Below, piece after piece: positions 33,872 to 42,112 of a stretch of 64,000 nucleotides of DNA. Under the pieces are notes generated by a model that saw nothing but the letters and a program-made list of their open reading frames with translations, searched no databases and had not been told where the DNA came from. Every line of letters begins with the position of its first letter. Positions within the stretch are counted from its first letter, which is position 1. This DNA is from Aliishimia sp965656085 (GTDB lineage: Bacteria > Pseudomonadota > Alphaproteobacteria > Rhodobacterales > Rhodobacteraceae). A program made the position numbers and the translations under genes. The DNA lies in NCBI GenBank assembly GCA_965656085.1, contig CBFHJA010000023.1:1-64000 (forward strand), in the 5' to 3' direction.

Positions 33872-35152
33872 ATGTGGCAGGTGACAGGCGGCGGGCAGGG
33901 CATCTTTGCACGGGCTGTTGTGGCGGCCTTTCTTGCGCTGATCCTTGCCTGCCTGCCGCCCGCTGTCCCTGCCGATACGCCGCAGGCTCCGAGCCGCGCG
34001 GAAGCGGCGGCGGCGTTCGACACGGCGCGGCGGGCGCGGGCGGCAGGGCGCTATGACGTGGCGATCGCGGCTCTGCGCAAGCTCTTGAGGTTTTTTCCCG
34101 ATGCGCAGGATGTGCGCGAAGAACTTGGGTATGCGCTCCTGCTCGACGCGCAATACGCCGCCGCGCAATACCATTTCCAGATCCTCGCCGAGCGCAGCCC
34201 TAACCCCGCCAAGCGGGAGCTGTACCGGGCGGTCCTGCGCCGCATCGTGTCCGAGCGCCCGTTCGGTCTGCGCCTGGTCTTCGCGCTGGTGCCGTCGAGC
34301 AACCTCAATGGGGGAGCGGATGGCGGCACGTTCGACACGGTGCTGGGGCGCTTCCGTATCAGCGACGAGACCCGCGCGCAGGAAGGCTGGCGCCTCTCAC
34401 TGGGGCTCGCGGGCTATGCGCAGCAGACGATCTCGCCGCGCGCGGTGGTTCGGCTGGATTGGTCGGCCCTGCGCAGTACCTCCGATCTGGAGGTGGTCGA
34501 GGACAGCACCGACCGGGCGGTCACGCTCACCCTTGTGCGCGCTTTCGCGGAACACACGCGTGCGTTTCTGGCGTTCGGCGTGGCCGATGAGCGCGCACGG
34601 TCGCAGCGCCGGGACGAAAGGCGGATCGATCTCGGCGCAGTCCATCAGGTTCGCCCGCAAGCGCTTCTGCGCTGGCGCCTGACCCATATCGACATTTCCC
34701 ATGAAAGGCGTACCAGCAGTGGGGCTTTCGTGGCCAATCCCGGGCGCAGCGGCCCGCTCCGGCTGGCCACGCTGCGGTATCAATGGCTGTTGCCACGCAC
34801 CCAATCGGTCTGGGTGGGCCTGCAATTGGAGGACAGTGATCCCGCGCGCGCTGCGCTGCGCTATGACGGGCGCATCTTTCAAATCGGCGGCACGCGGCGG
34901 TTCGCGTCGGGCTTGCAGGTGGACGGTATCCTGTCTTACGGAGACCGCGACTTCACCGGCGATTTCGATCTGCAATCTTTCCCGCGGCGCGACACGTTCT
35001 GGGAACTGACGCTTTCGGCGCAGCATCCCAGCGTGTCTTGGCAGGGCTTTGCGCCGCGCGTGAGCTGTACCGCACGCCGGAATCTTTCCAATATCGCGTT
35101 GTTCTATGCGACCACCCATGAATGCGGTGTCGAGTTCACGCGCCGGTTCTGA
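33872..35152 (+). CDS. Slam-type outer-membrane translocon (type XI secretion system)
   Basis: A 426-residue protein with a signal peptide (AVVAAFLALILACLPPAVPA), an N-terminal TPR-like helical domain (about residues 45-115: AAFDTARRARAAGRYDVAI, LGYALLLDAQYAAAQYHFQIL) and a C-terminal beta-barrel of the DUF560 type. The junction motif VPSSNLNGG and the closing strands NLSNIALFYATTHECGVEFTRRF with terminal Phe are typical of surface lipoprotein assembly modulators (Slam), which move lipoproteins across the outer membrane. Two lipoprotein genes directly upstream fit as cargo. The start ATG at 33872 follows the cargo stop closely. Confidence 0.82.
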   Translation: MWQVTGGGQGIFARAVVAAFLALILACLPPAVPADTPQAPSRAEAAAAFDTARRARAAGRYDVAIAALRKLLRFFPDAQDVREELGYALLLDAQYAAAQYHFQILAERSPNPAKRELYRAVLRRIVSERPFGLRLVFALVPSSNLNGGADGGTFDTVLGRFRISDETRAQEGWRLSLGLAGYAQQTISPRAVVRLDWSALRSTSDLEVVEDSTDRAVTLTLVRAFAEHTRAFLAFGVADERARSQRRDERRIDLGAVHQVRPQALLRWRLTHIDISHERRTSSGAFVANPGRSGPLRLATLRYQWLLPRTQSVWVGLQLEDSDPARAALRYDGRIFQIGGTRRFASGLQVDGILSYGDRDFTGDFDLQSFPRRDTFWELTLSAQHPSVSWQGFAPRVSCTARRNLSNIALFYATTHECGVEFTRRF

Positions 35153-35158
35153 GAGCTT

Positions 35159-35992
35159 TCAGGCGGTTGCGGTGATGAGATTGATCGAGGCGGGCACGCG
35201 AAGCCCCTCCGGTGTCTCGAATTGCGCAAAGCGGCGATGCAATTCCTCGGCGATCGCTGCCTGCTGCGCATCATTGGCCTCCAGCGAAGTGGCCGCGCCT
35301 GCTGCGGGCCCGATTTGCTGGAGCAGTGCTGCGAACTCGCTGAGCGTGCCGGATGGGGCTAAAAGGACGTCCCGTTTGTCGATCTCGAGATCGTGCAGGC
35401 CGGCGGCGGTCAGATCGCGCCGCACCCGATCGCGATCCTCGAAGGCGAAGGGGCCGGGCGCAGAGCGGTCGGCCTTGGGCAGATCGCCGAGCACGGCCTT
35501 GGCTGCGCTCGCGGCCTCCACGAAATAGGGGTTGTCCCGTGCCTGGGCCCACGCGGCCATCACCATCCGCCCGCCCGGCGCCATCGCGCTGGAGATATTG
35601 CGAAACGCGGCAGGCGTGTCCGCGAAGAACATTACGCCGAAGCGCGAGATCATCGCATCGAAGGGCCCGGGTAGATCGGCGATCTGAACATCGGCTTCCA
35701 GCAATTCCACCTGAGGCAGATGCGCAAGCCGCGCGCGCGCAAGTCCAAGCAGCGTATGCGAGATGTCCGCGCCCAGCACCGAGCCCCCGGTCCCCACGGC
35801 CTCGGCGGCAGGCAACGTGCTCGCTCCGGTGCCACAGCCCACATCGAGCACGCGCTCGCCCGGCTTCAGATCGGCCGTGTCGAGCACCAGATCGCGCACC
35901 ACATGCAGCAAATCATCCATCCGCGCCTGATGCCGCACCCATTTCAGTCCCGAGGGACCTGTCCAGAATTCCTGTTGGTCTGTGTTGCTCAT
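35159..35992 (-). CDS. Class I SAM-dependent methyltransferase (UbiE/COQ5-like)
   Basis: A 277-residue methyltransferase with motif I VLDVGCGTGASTLPAAE near residue 48, motif II LLEADVQIADLPGPFDAMISRFGVMFF and the post-motif APGGRMVMAAWA. Its start overlaps the stop of the ASKHA-ferredoxin gene by four bases, so the products probably work together. The substrate is unknown. It converges with the Slam gene 6 nt away. Confidence 0.85.
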   Translation of the reverse strand: MSNTDQQEFWTGPSGLKWVRHQARMDDLLHVVRDLVLDTADLKPGERVLDVGCGTGASTLPAAEAVGTGGSVLGADISHTLLGLARARLAHLPQVELLEADVQIADLPGPFDAMISRFGVMFFADTPAAFRNISSAMAPGGRMVMAAWAQARDNPYFVEAASAAKAVLGDLPKADRSAPGPFAFEDRDRVRRDLTAAGLHDLEIDKRDVLLAPSGTLSEFAALLQQIGPAAGAATSLEANDAQQAAIAEELHRRFAQFETPEGLRVPASINLITATA

Positions 35993-38037
35993 GCCCGTTT
36001 GCGCCTCCGCCGCCCGCCTGCGCGCTCGCCATCGCCGCCCCCCGTGTTGAAATTCACCGCTGGCAGAGGCGCGATCTTCTCAAGTTCGGGGAAGGGATCG
36101 ACCGAGTTGGGGATCGCCGAGGCGTTCACGAAATGCTCTTGGAATTTCGGCTCGATGGCTGTCTCGACCTTGGTGATCTGACGCACGGTGCTTTCGATCT
36201 CGGTCCGCGCCGCGATACTGCACAACGCGATCCGCGCGCCGGTCCCCGCCGCGTTTCCGGCGCTGGTGACCTTGTTGAGCGGCGCGTCCGGGATCATGCC
36301 AAGCACCATCGCGTGTTTCGGCGAGATATGCGCACCGAACGCCCCTGCGAGCACCACACGGTCCACTTTGTCCACGCCGCGCTCGTCCATCAGCAGCCGC
36401 GCTCCGGCATAGAGCGCGGATTTCGCGAGTTGGATGGCGCGGATATCGCCTTGTGTGACGGTGATGCGAGGACCTCCGCTCTCACTGGCGTCGTGGATCA
36501 CGTATTCATGTGTGCGTCCGGTGGCCTGACAACGCTGCGTGCCTGTCTGCGCGGCCGACCCGATGAGGCCGGAGGCGTCCAGCAATCCTGCCATGCGCAT
36601 CTCGGCCACGGCCTCGATGATGCCAGAGCCGCAAATGCCCGTGATTCCGGTGGCTTCAGTTGCTTCCTTGAAGCCGTCTTCCGTTGACCAAAGATCGCAG
36701 CCGATCACGCGGAAGCGCGGCTCCTTGGTTTCGGGATCGATCTCGATCCTCTCAATTGCACCGGGCGCGGCTCGCTGGCCGGAGCTGATCTGCGCACCTT
36801 CGAACGCGGGCCCCGTGGGCGACGAGCATGCGAGCACGCGCGAGGTGTCGCCAAGCAGGATTTCCGCATTGGTGCCGACATCGACAACCAGCATCAAATC
36901 CTCGGATTTGCCGGGCTCTTCCGACAGCGCCACCGCCGCTGCATCGGCTCCGACATGCCCGGCGATACAGGGCAACACGAAGACACGGGCATTGCGGTTC
37001 ATAGCTGTCAGATCCAATTCGCGGGCATCGAGCGAGAGCGATTCTGAGGTGGCCAGAGCGAAGGGTGCCTGTCCAAGCTCTACCGGGTCGATGCCGAGCA
37101 GCAAGTGGTGCATGACCGGGTTGCAGACAAAGACAGTCTCGACGATCAGCCGCGCATCAATCCCGGCCTCTGCGGCAATTTCGGTGGTCAGCGTGTTGAG
37201 CGCATCCCGCACCGCGCGCGTCATTTCCTTGTCACCGCCCGGGTTCATCATTGCATAGGAAACGCGGCTCATCAGGTCTTCGCCGAAGCGAATCTGTGGG
37301 TTCATCACGCCCGACGAGGCCTTCACATCGCCGCTCACCAGATCGCACAGATGCGCTGCGATGGTGGTCGAGCCCAGATCGACGGCAAGACCATAGAGCC
37401 CATCCTCGTGCAACCCCGGCCAGATTGCGAGCACGCGGTGCTTGTCGTCGCGGTGACCCTTGTGCAGCGCGACAGTGACCGCCCACTTGCCCTTGCGCAG
37501 GGTTGGCTGAAGTTCATGCATCACCTCAAGAGACGCGGTTATGTCGCTGATGTCCCATTGTGCCTTCAGGGCGCGGGCCAGTCGTTCGAAATCGCCGGTC
37601 GGCTCGTGCATGTCCGGTTCGTCGACGGTGACGAAATAGAGCCGCGTGGCCGGGTCCATGGTGATCGCGCGTGCCGTTGCGGCCTTGCGCACGACCTGCT
37701 TGTGAACCTGGCTCTCGGGCGGCACGTCGATCACCACATCGCCCTGAACCTTCGCCTGACACCCAAGCCGCCGCCCCTCGATCAACCCGCGCTTGTCCTT
37801 GTAACGCTGCTCGACCGCATTCCATTCCGTCAGCGCATCATCGCGCACGGTCACGCCATGTTTGGAAAACTCGCCATAGGACGGGGTGATCTGACATTTG
37901 CTGCAAATCCCGCGCCCGCCGCAGACCGAATCGAGATCGACGCCAAGCTGGCGCGCGGCGGTCAGGATTGGTGTACCGGTAGGAAAACGCCCGCGTTTGC
38001 CGGACGGGGTAAAGACAACAAGGGGATCGGTGCTCAT
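35989..38037 (-). CDS. ASKHA-domain ferredoxin (RACo/RamA-like, DUF4445)
   Basis: A 682-residue protein. A plant-type 2Fe-2S domain is at the N-terminus (Cys39, 45, 48 and 93 in CGGRGICSKC and GCQAK), followed by an ASKHA actin-like ATPase domain (LAVDLGSTTIAAHL near residue 218, VVDVGTNAEI, LAGAFGAHISPKHAM). Members of this family reductively reactivate corrinoid methyl-transfer proteins by ATP hydrolysis. No corrinoid protein or matching methyltransferase is next to it; only a SAM-dependent methyltransferase overlaps it. The basic tail GGRRRRKRA is unusual. Confidence 0.85.
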   Translation of the reverse strand: MSTDPLVVFTPSGKRGRFPTGTPILTAARQLGVDLDSVCGGRGICSKCQITPSYGEFSKHGVTVRDDALTEWNAVEQRYKDKRGLIEGRRLGCQAKVQGDVVIDVPPESQVHKQVVRKAATARAITMDPATRLYFVTVDEPDMHEPTGDFERLARALKAQWDISDITASLEVMHELQPTLRKGKWAVTVALHKGHRDDKHRVLAIWPGLHEDGLYGLAVDLGSTTIAAHLCDLVSGDVKASSGVMNPQIRFGEDLMSRVSYAMMNPGGDKEMTRAVRDALNTLTTEIAAEAGIDARLIVETVFVCNPVMHHLLLGIDPVELGQAPFALATSESLSLDARELDLTAMNRNARVFVLPCIAGHVGADAAAVALSEEPGKSEDLMLVVDVGTNAEILLGDTSRVLACSSPTGPAFEGAQISSGQRAAPGAIERIEIDPETKEPRFRVIGCDLWSTEDGFKEATEATGITGICGSGIIEAVAEMRMAGLLDASGLIGSAAQTGTQRCQATGRTHEYVIHDASESGGPRITVTQGDIRAIQLAKSALYAGARLLMDERGVDKVDRVVLAGAFGAHISPKHAMVLGMIPDAPLNKVTSAGNAAGTGARIALCSIAARTEIESTVRQITKVETAIEPKFQEHFVNASAIPNSVDPFPELEKIAPLPAVNFNTGGGDGERAGGRRRRKRA

Positions 38038-38227
38038 TGGTAGACCTCAAATTGCGGTAGAGTTGAGCATAGGGGAAAGCATGCCAGCGGAAAGGTGAGA
38101 CGCGGCAAATTATCAGTAGACTGCGTCGTTTTTGACGGGGGCACGATATTCTTGGAAAGAAGGCCAATCCGATCTGCGCTTTCAGATGAGGATCTGCGGT
38201 GTCTGCGTCACCACCCAGCGTGCAGCA

Positions 38228-39184
38228 TCAGTGGCCGCGCGCGGCGAAGATGAACCCCAAAAGGTTGAGCAAGATCTGCGCCGCAAGGATGGCCGTCGAC
38301 CCTGTGCGGTCGTAGTCTGGCGCGACTTCGACCAGGTCGACGCCGACGACTTCATGGCTTTGCGCGATCTCCTGCAAGAGTTCCAAAACGTCATAATAGA
38401 GAAAACCGCCATGGGAAGGGGTGCCGGTGCCGGGTGCGATGGATGGACAGAAGGCGTCGATGTCTATTGTGATATAAACGCGGGCCTTTTGCGGAACGCG
38501 TGCAGCCACGGATGCAGGGCCAAGCGCGCGGGCCTGCCGGACTGACAGGATGTCCGAGCCCATCTTCCGCGCGTCCGCATAGCCCTCTTTCGCCGTCGAG
38601 GACACATTGCGGATTCCGACCTGCGTCAGCCCGGTCACATAGGGTTTCTCGGCGGCCCGGCGCATCGGGTTGCCATGCCCGAAGCGCACCCCGTGGCGTT
38701 CATCGACGAAATCGAGATGCGCGTCGATTTGCAGGACATGGATGTCGCCTTGATCGTCAAAGGCCTGAATGCAGGGAATATTGACTGAGTGGTCCCCGCC
38801 GATCACTACAGGGAGTGCGCCCGCCTTGAGCGCTGCACGCACGCCGGTCTCGATATTTGCATGGCTTTTCAGGGTATCGGTATGAACGATATCAGCATCG
38901 CCCATATCCACGATCCGTACCGAGCCGGGCAGGTAGGTCGTGTCATCCTCATGGTCGTAAGCCCCGGCATGGCCGAAGGAAAACAGCGTCGAGGCCTCGC
39001 GCACGGCGCGCGGGCCGAACCGTGCCCCCGCGCGCCATTGTGTCCCGAAATCGAAAGGTGCGCCAAGGATCGCCACATCCGCTTGCAGGTTAGACCAATC
39101 GGCCACATAAGGCCTTTTCCCAAAAGTGGAAATTCCCACGAAGGGCAGGTCGAGACGTCCCGTTTCGTAGCCATGTCCGCTCAT
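38228..39184 (-). CDS. Agmatinase/ureohydrolase family protein
   Basis: A 318-residue manganese-dependent ureohydrolase. The metal-binding motifs are GGDHSVN, QIDAHLDFVDE and TIDIDAFCPSIAPGTGTP. The last motif usually reads DxDxxDP; here Asp-x-Asp is kept but the DP dipeptide is replaced by CP. The substrate is probably agmatine or another guanidino compound, but it cannot be fixed. The start MSGHGYE at 39184 has GGGACG upstream; a GTG at 39211 would add nine residues. Confidence 0.85.
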   Translation of the reverse strand: MSGHGYETGRLDLPFVGISTFGKRPYVADWSNLQADVAILGAPFDFGTQWRAGARFGPRAVREASTLFSFGHAGAYDHEDDTTYLPGSVRIVDMGDADIVHTDTLKSHANIETGVRAALKAGALPVVIGGDHSVNIPCIQAFDDQGDIHVLQIDAHLDFVDERHGVRFGHGNPMRRAAEKPYVTGLTQVGIRNVSSTAKEGYADARKMGSDILSVRQARALGPASVAARVPQKARVYITIDIDAFCPSIAPGTGTPSHGGFLYYDVLELLQEIAQSHEVVGVDLVEVAPDYDRTGSTAILAAQILLNLLGFIFAARGH

Positions 39185-39328
39185 TTCGTCCCGCTCCACT
39201 CGAAAGTCCACGCGCAGCGTGACGGAAAGCGCAGGCGATCACAAGCTGGTCCGGATTGCCTCTTTCCAATCGGAGCGCGGCGTGAAATAGGAAACTGCCA
39301 AATGAAACTCCGTTCAAGCGAGGTTGCC

Positions 39329-40777
39329 ATGGAGATTCGCGAGGCCCTTACCTTTGACGATGTGCTGTTGGTCCCGGCCGCATCCACCGTGATGCCCACG
39401 ACAGCCGACACCCGCACCCGGGTGACCAAATCCATCGCCCTGAACATTCCGCTACTCAGTTCGGCCATGGACACCGTGACCGAGGCACGCATGGCCATCG
39501 CGATGGCGCAGGCCGGCGGCATGGGCGTCATTCACCGGAACCTGACCGTCGAGGAGCAGGCCCGCGAGGTGCGGCGGGTGAAGCGCTTTGAGAGCGGGAT
39601 TGTGTACAACCCGATCACGCTGCGGCCCGACCAGACGCTCGCCGATGCAAAGGCGCTCACCGAGCGCTACGGGTTCAGCGGCTTTCCGGTCGTCGATGAG
39701 CAGCGCCGGGTTCTTGGGATCGTGACCAATCGTGACATGCGCTTTGCCGAACTGGACGACACGCCGGTTCATCTGATGATGACGACAGAAGATCTTGCGG
39801 TTCTGCGCGAGCCTGCCGACCGTGATGAGGCAAAAAGCCTGATGAAGGCCCGGCGGATCGAAAAGCTGCTGGTCACCGATGCGGATGGCAAACTCACAGG
39901 GCTGCTCACGCTGAAAGACACTGAGCAAGCGGTGCTGAACCCCACAGCCTGCAAGGACGATCTGGGCCGGCTGCGGGTCGCCGCAGCCACCACCGTGGGC
40001 GATGCCGGCTTCGAACGGTCGGCGCAACTCGTCGATGCGGGCGTCGACATGATCGTCATCGACACCGCCCATGGTCACAGCGCCAGCGTCGCGGAAGCTG
40101 TCAAGCGTGCCAAGACTTTATCAAACGAAGTTCAAGTGGTCGCGGGCAATGTGGCCACCGGCGAGGCGACCCGTGCGCTGATCGATGCGGGCGCGGATGC
40201 GGTCAAGGTCGGGATCGGGCCAGGCTCGATCTGCACGACGCGCATGGTCGCCGGGGTCGGGATGCCGCAACTCACCGCGATCATGGATTGCGCTGCTGCC
40301 GCCGGGGACGTTCCGGTCATCGCCGATGGCGGTATCAAGTTTTCCGGCGATTTCGCCAAGGCCATTGCTGCCGGGGCCTCCTGTGCCATGGTTGGCAGCA
40401 TGATCGCAGGCACCGATGAAAGCCCGGGCGAAGTCATTCTGTATCAAGGCCGTAGCTTCAAGACCTATCGCGGTATGGGGTCGCTCGGTGCGATGGCCCA
40501 GGGCTCGGCGGACCGGTATTTCCAGAAAGACGCCGCCTCGGATAAACTCGTGCCCGAGGGCGTCGAAGGGCAGGTGCCTTATAAAGGGAATGCGGGCACG
40601 GTCGTCCACCAACTCGTCGGTGGGCTGCGCGCCGCGATGGGTTATACCGGCTGCGCCACCGTGGACGAGATGCGGCGGAATTGTCAATTCGTGAAAATCA
40701 CCGGCGCCGGGCTCAAGGAGAGTCACGTGCATGATGTGCAGATCACCCGCGAGAGCCCGAATTACCGGGCGATATAA
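39329..40777 (+). CDS. guaB: IMP dehydrogenase
   Basis: A 482-residue enzyme converting IMP to XMP with NAD, the committed step of GMP synthesis. It has FDDVLLVPA, LLSSAMDTVTE, two CBS domains in the middle (about residues 95-210), the catalytic loop GIGPGSICTTRMVAGVG with the active-site Cys, and the flap YRGMGSLGAM. GAGG-like ribosome-binding bases precede 39329; an ATG nine codons upstream is possible. The rRNA methyltransferase gene follows 3 nt after the stop. Confidence 0.96.
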   Translation: MEIREALTFDDVLLVPAASTVMPTTADTRTRVTKSIALNIPLLSSAMDTVTEARMAIAMAQAGGMGVIHRNLTVEEQAREVRRVKRFESGIVYNPITLRPDQTLADAKALTERYGFSGFPVVDEQRRVLGIVTNRDMRFAELDDTPVHLMMTTEDLAVLREPADRDEAKSLMKARRIEKLLVTDADGKLTGLLTLKDTEQAVLNPTACKDDLGRLRVAAATTVGDAGFERSAQLVDAGVDMIVIDTAHGHSASVAEAVKRAKTLSNEVQVVAGNVATGEATRALIDAGADAVKVGIGPGSICTTRMVAGVGMPQLTAIMDCAAAAGDVPVIADGGIKFSGDFAKAIAAGASCAMVGSMIAGTDESPGEVILYQGRSFKTYRGMGSLGAMAQGSADRYFQKDAASDKLVPEGVEGQVPYKGNAGTVVHQLVGGLRAAMGYTGCATVDEMRRNCQFVKITGAGLKESHVHDVQITRESPNYRAI

Positions 40778-40780
40778 GCG

Positions 40781-41956
40781 ATGACCCCGGCGGCACGCGT
40801 CGCGGCGGCGATAGAGGTTCTGGACGCAATTCTGTGCGGAACGCCTGCGGAGGCAGCGCTCACCCGTTGGGCGCGAGCCAGCCGCTTTGCTGGGTCTAAG
40901 GACCGGGCTGCCCTGCGTGATCATGTCTTCAGTGCCCTGCGCAACCTGCAAAGCTTTGCTGCACGCGGGGGCCAGCCGCTGCCCGGCACAACCGGACGCG
41001 CGGTCATGATCGGGGCGCTGCGCGAAGAAGGCGCTTGCCTCGTCAAGATTTTCAACGGGCAAGGCCATGCGCCGCCGCCGCTCTCAAAGGCGGAATCGGT
41101 CGATCCGGGCCCTGTGCCGGAGGGTCAGCGCTGGAACGTGCCGCCACCCGTCCAGGTCATGTTGCAGGACAGTCTCGGCACCACCGAAGCCTTCGAGACT
41201 GCGCAGGCGCTCAGGACCCGGGCGCCGGTCACGCTCCGAGTGAACCTCTCACGGTGCACGCGGCAAGCTGCGCAAGCACAACTGGCAGCGGTTGGGATCG
41301 ATACGCGGATCAATCCGCTCGCCGAGGCGGCGCTGACCGTGACAGAGGGGGCGCGGCAGGTCCATAGCAGCATGCTTTATCGCGCCGGAGATATTGAATT
41401 GCAGGATGCCAGCAGCCAAGCGGTGGTGGAGGCCGTGCCGCTTTCCCCCGGAATGCAAGTCATAGATTTCTGCGCCGGAGGCGGGGGTAAGGCACTTGGT
41501 CTGGCGATGCGCACGGGCGGGCTGGTCTGGGCGCATGATATTGATCCTGCACGGATGCGCGATCTGCCGGAAAGGGCGCGACGGGCAGGGGCACAGATTC
41601 GCCTGTGCTCCCGGACCGAAGACCTGCCGCAGGCCGACTTGGTGCTGGCCGATGCGCCCTGTTCAGGCAGCGGCGCGTGGCGGCGTACCCCCGATGCCAA
41701 ATGGCGATTTACTGCAGAGCGGTTGGCGGAACTGACTGGGATGCAGGACGCAGTTTTGAACAGTGCCGCGCGGCATGTGGCGCCGGGGGGCTGTCTGGCT
41801 TATGCGACCTGTTCGGTTTTGCGGGAGGAGAATGCGGCGCGTGTGGCGGGTTTTCTTGCCGGTCAGGCTGGCTGGGACTTGGTCATGGAGAGACGCTGGA
41901 TGGTCACTGACGAAGGGGACGGATTTTTTCTGTCTCTACTTAAGCGAGAAAAGTGA
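40781..41956 (+). CDS. rsmB: 16S rRNA m5C methyltransferase, RsmB-like
   Basis: A 391-residue RsmB/NOP family enzyme that methylates cytosine 5 in rRNA. The N-terminal NusB-like RNA-binding region is followed by the catalytic domain with VIDFCAGGGGKALGL, LVLADAPCSGSGAWRR with the releasing Cys, and AYATCSVLREEN with the catalytic Cys. It is shorter than E. coli RsmB (about 430), mainly in the N-terminal domain. It is in tandem with guaB, 3 nt apart. Confidence 0.88.
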   Translation: MTPAARVAAAIEVLDAILCGTPAEAALTRWARASRFAGSKDRAALRDHVFSALRNLQSFAARGGQPLPGTTGRAVMIGALREEGACLVKIFNGQGHAPPPLSKAESVDPGPVPEGQRWNVPPPVQVMLQDSLGTTEAFETAQALRTRAPVTLRVNLSRCTRQAAQAQLAAVGIDTRINPLAEAALTVTEGARQVHSSMLYRAGDIELQDASSQAVVEAVPLSPGMQVIDFCAGGGGKALGLAMRTGGLVWAHDIDPARMRDLPERARRAGAQIRLCSRTEDLPQADLVLADAPCSGSGAWRRTPDAKWRFTAERLAELTGMQDAVLNSAARHVAPGGCLAYATCSVLREENAARVAGFLAGQAGWDLVMERRWMVTDEGDGFFLSLLKREK

Positions 41957-42038
41957 CGTGGATTTTTACGCCGATTTCTGCTAGCCATTTCGCAGCGCCT
42001 TGCTTTTCGCATGGATGCTAAAGGGTGCGTTTACCGAG

Positions 42039-42065
42039 TTAACGGCAGTTAACAGCCCTTTAACC
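42039..42065 (+). promoter_or_regulatory. CtrA box cluster upstream of cckA
   Basis: Three TTAA elements at 42039, 42049 and 42060. The second and third have the exact full CtrA spacing TTAA-N7-TTAA (TTAACAGCCCTTTAACC). The first pair is spaced N6 and is probably an incidental or weaker site. They lie 50 bp before the cckA start, suggesting feedback by CtrA on its own phosphorelay kinase. Confidence 0.7.
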
Positions 42066-42112
42066 AATCTGCGGTCGTATGGGCTGGGACGATTCGGAAG
42101 CACGAGGTTCAG

